DNA from: Kaistella montana
Lineage (GTDB): Bacteria; Bacteroidota; Bacteroidia; Flavobacteriales; Weeksellaceae
Direction: 5' to 3'
NCBI RefSeq assembly: GCF_024436175.1
Contig: NZ_JANFQP010000001.1
Coordinates: forward strand, 806,001-870,000
Length of the DNA: 64,000 nt
Under the pieces are notes generated by a model. The model searched no databases. It worked only from the letters and a program-made list of their open reading frames with translations, and was not told the DNA's origin. The translations under genes and the position numbers were made by a program. Shown here piece by piece: positions 63,882 to 64,000 of the stretch (positions are counted from its first letter, which is position 1; each line of letters begins with the position of its first letter).

Positions 63882-64000
63882 CAATTATTTTCTCTCTCTT
63901 TATTGGTTTTAATCACTTTGCTTAATGACATTTTCAAGTCTTTCAATTCATTTTTGGTAAGATAAGAAATGTCGTATTTCAAAATAATAGAATGACTTTT
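63881..64000 (-). CDS. C-terminal fragment of an unidentified protein upstream of parC
   Basis: The minus-strand frame entering from the right edge encodes 39 residues (KSHSIILKYDISYLTKNELK and on to TNKERENN) and ends at a TGA whose last base is the first base of the parC ATG. The overlap of stop and start means the two genes are translationally coupled. The tail is basic and helical. I do not recognise the family from this fragment. Confidence 0.7.
   Translation of the reverse strand, partial: KSHSIILKYDISYLTKNELKDLKMSLSKVIKTNKERENN

Overview
The window is chromosomal DNA from a member of the Bacteroidota, most likely the Chryseobacterium group (Flavobacteriia, Weeksellaceae). Supporting signs are low GC content, promoters of the Bacteroidota TAnnTTTG type, start codons without Shine-Dalgarno sequences, a type IX secretion gene (porQ-like), a TamL-type lipoprotein, a DUF2723 glycosyltransferase, the gene order pyrB-carA-carB and a separate atpD-atpC pair. 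I see no rRNA, tRNA, CRISPR array, prophage or intact insertion sequence. Genus-level placement is inference.

Layout. 1-5.6 kb (minus strand): pyrimidine operon pyrB-carA-carB, with a four-helix-bundle (23S-intervening-sequence type) gene inserted between carA and carB and a leader ORF plus terminator in front of pyrB. 5.7-16.8 kb (plus): a short-chain carboxylate locus with a zinc-ribbon/HTH protein, porin, MHS-family transporter, two small membrane proteins, a transporter-fused histidine kinase, a receiver-only response regulator, a propionyl-CoA-synthetase-like enzyme and acetyl-CoA synthetase. 16.9-22.8 kb: gpmI, a GNAT enzyme, a decayed LuxR-type regulator, a YggS protein, a sigma-54 activator without an HTH, and a MATE exporter. 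23-29.4 kb (minus): TetR, TolC, adaptor and RND permease efflux operon. 29.6-36.3 kb: an atypical LuxR-type regulator, holB, an outer-membrane protein with lptC, anmK, and a GNAT-nitrilase fusion. 36.3-43.7 kb (minus): TonB-dependent receptor, kdsA, DUF1697 and DUF2723. 43.9-49.1 kb (plus): a cysteine-synthase-like enzyme and a serine-palmitoyltransferase-like enzyme (a probable sulfonolipid pair), an Rnk-like protein and a B12-binding radical SAM protein. 49.2-55.8 kb: atpC and atpD, ribF, yjbR-like, an NAD(P)-binding protein, frr, pyrH and porQ. 55.8-64 kb: cmk, a YtxH/holin-like small-protein operon, a TrmH-type methyltransferase, tamL, parC and the tail of one more gene.

How the parts work together. 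The most notable signals are regulatory or mobile. (1) The pyrB leader encodes a 24-residue peptide that ends at the foot of an intrinsic terminator, an arrangement like the enterobacterial pyrBI attenuator. (2) The inserted four-helix-bundle gene lies between inverted TCTGA-rich arms, and the same arms occur without a gene between atpD and atpC. (3) Two sequences of the sigma-54 type (GG-N10-GC) lie in front of the sigma-54 activator gene and the YtxH operon. (4) One 14-base palindromic box precedes both an intact LuxR-type regulator and the remnant of a second one at the same distance. (5) The carboxylate locus resembles the CrbS/CbrA systems of proteobacteria, but its regulator has no output domain. 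(6) The adjacent PLP enzymes fit cysteate synthesis and cysteate acylation. Functions rest on reading motifs by eye; no database search was possible.
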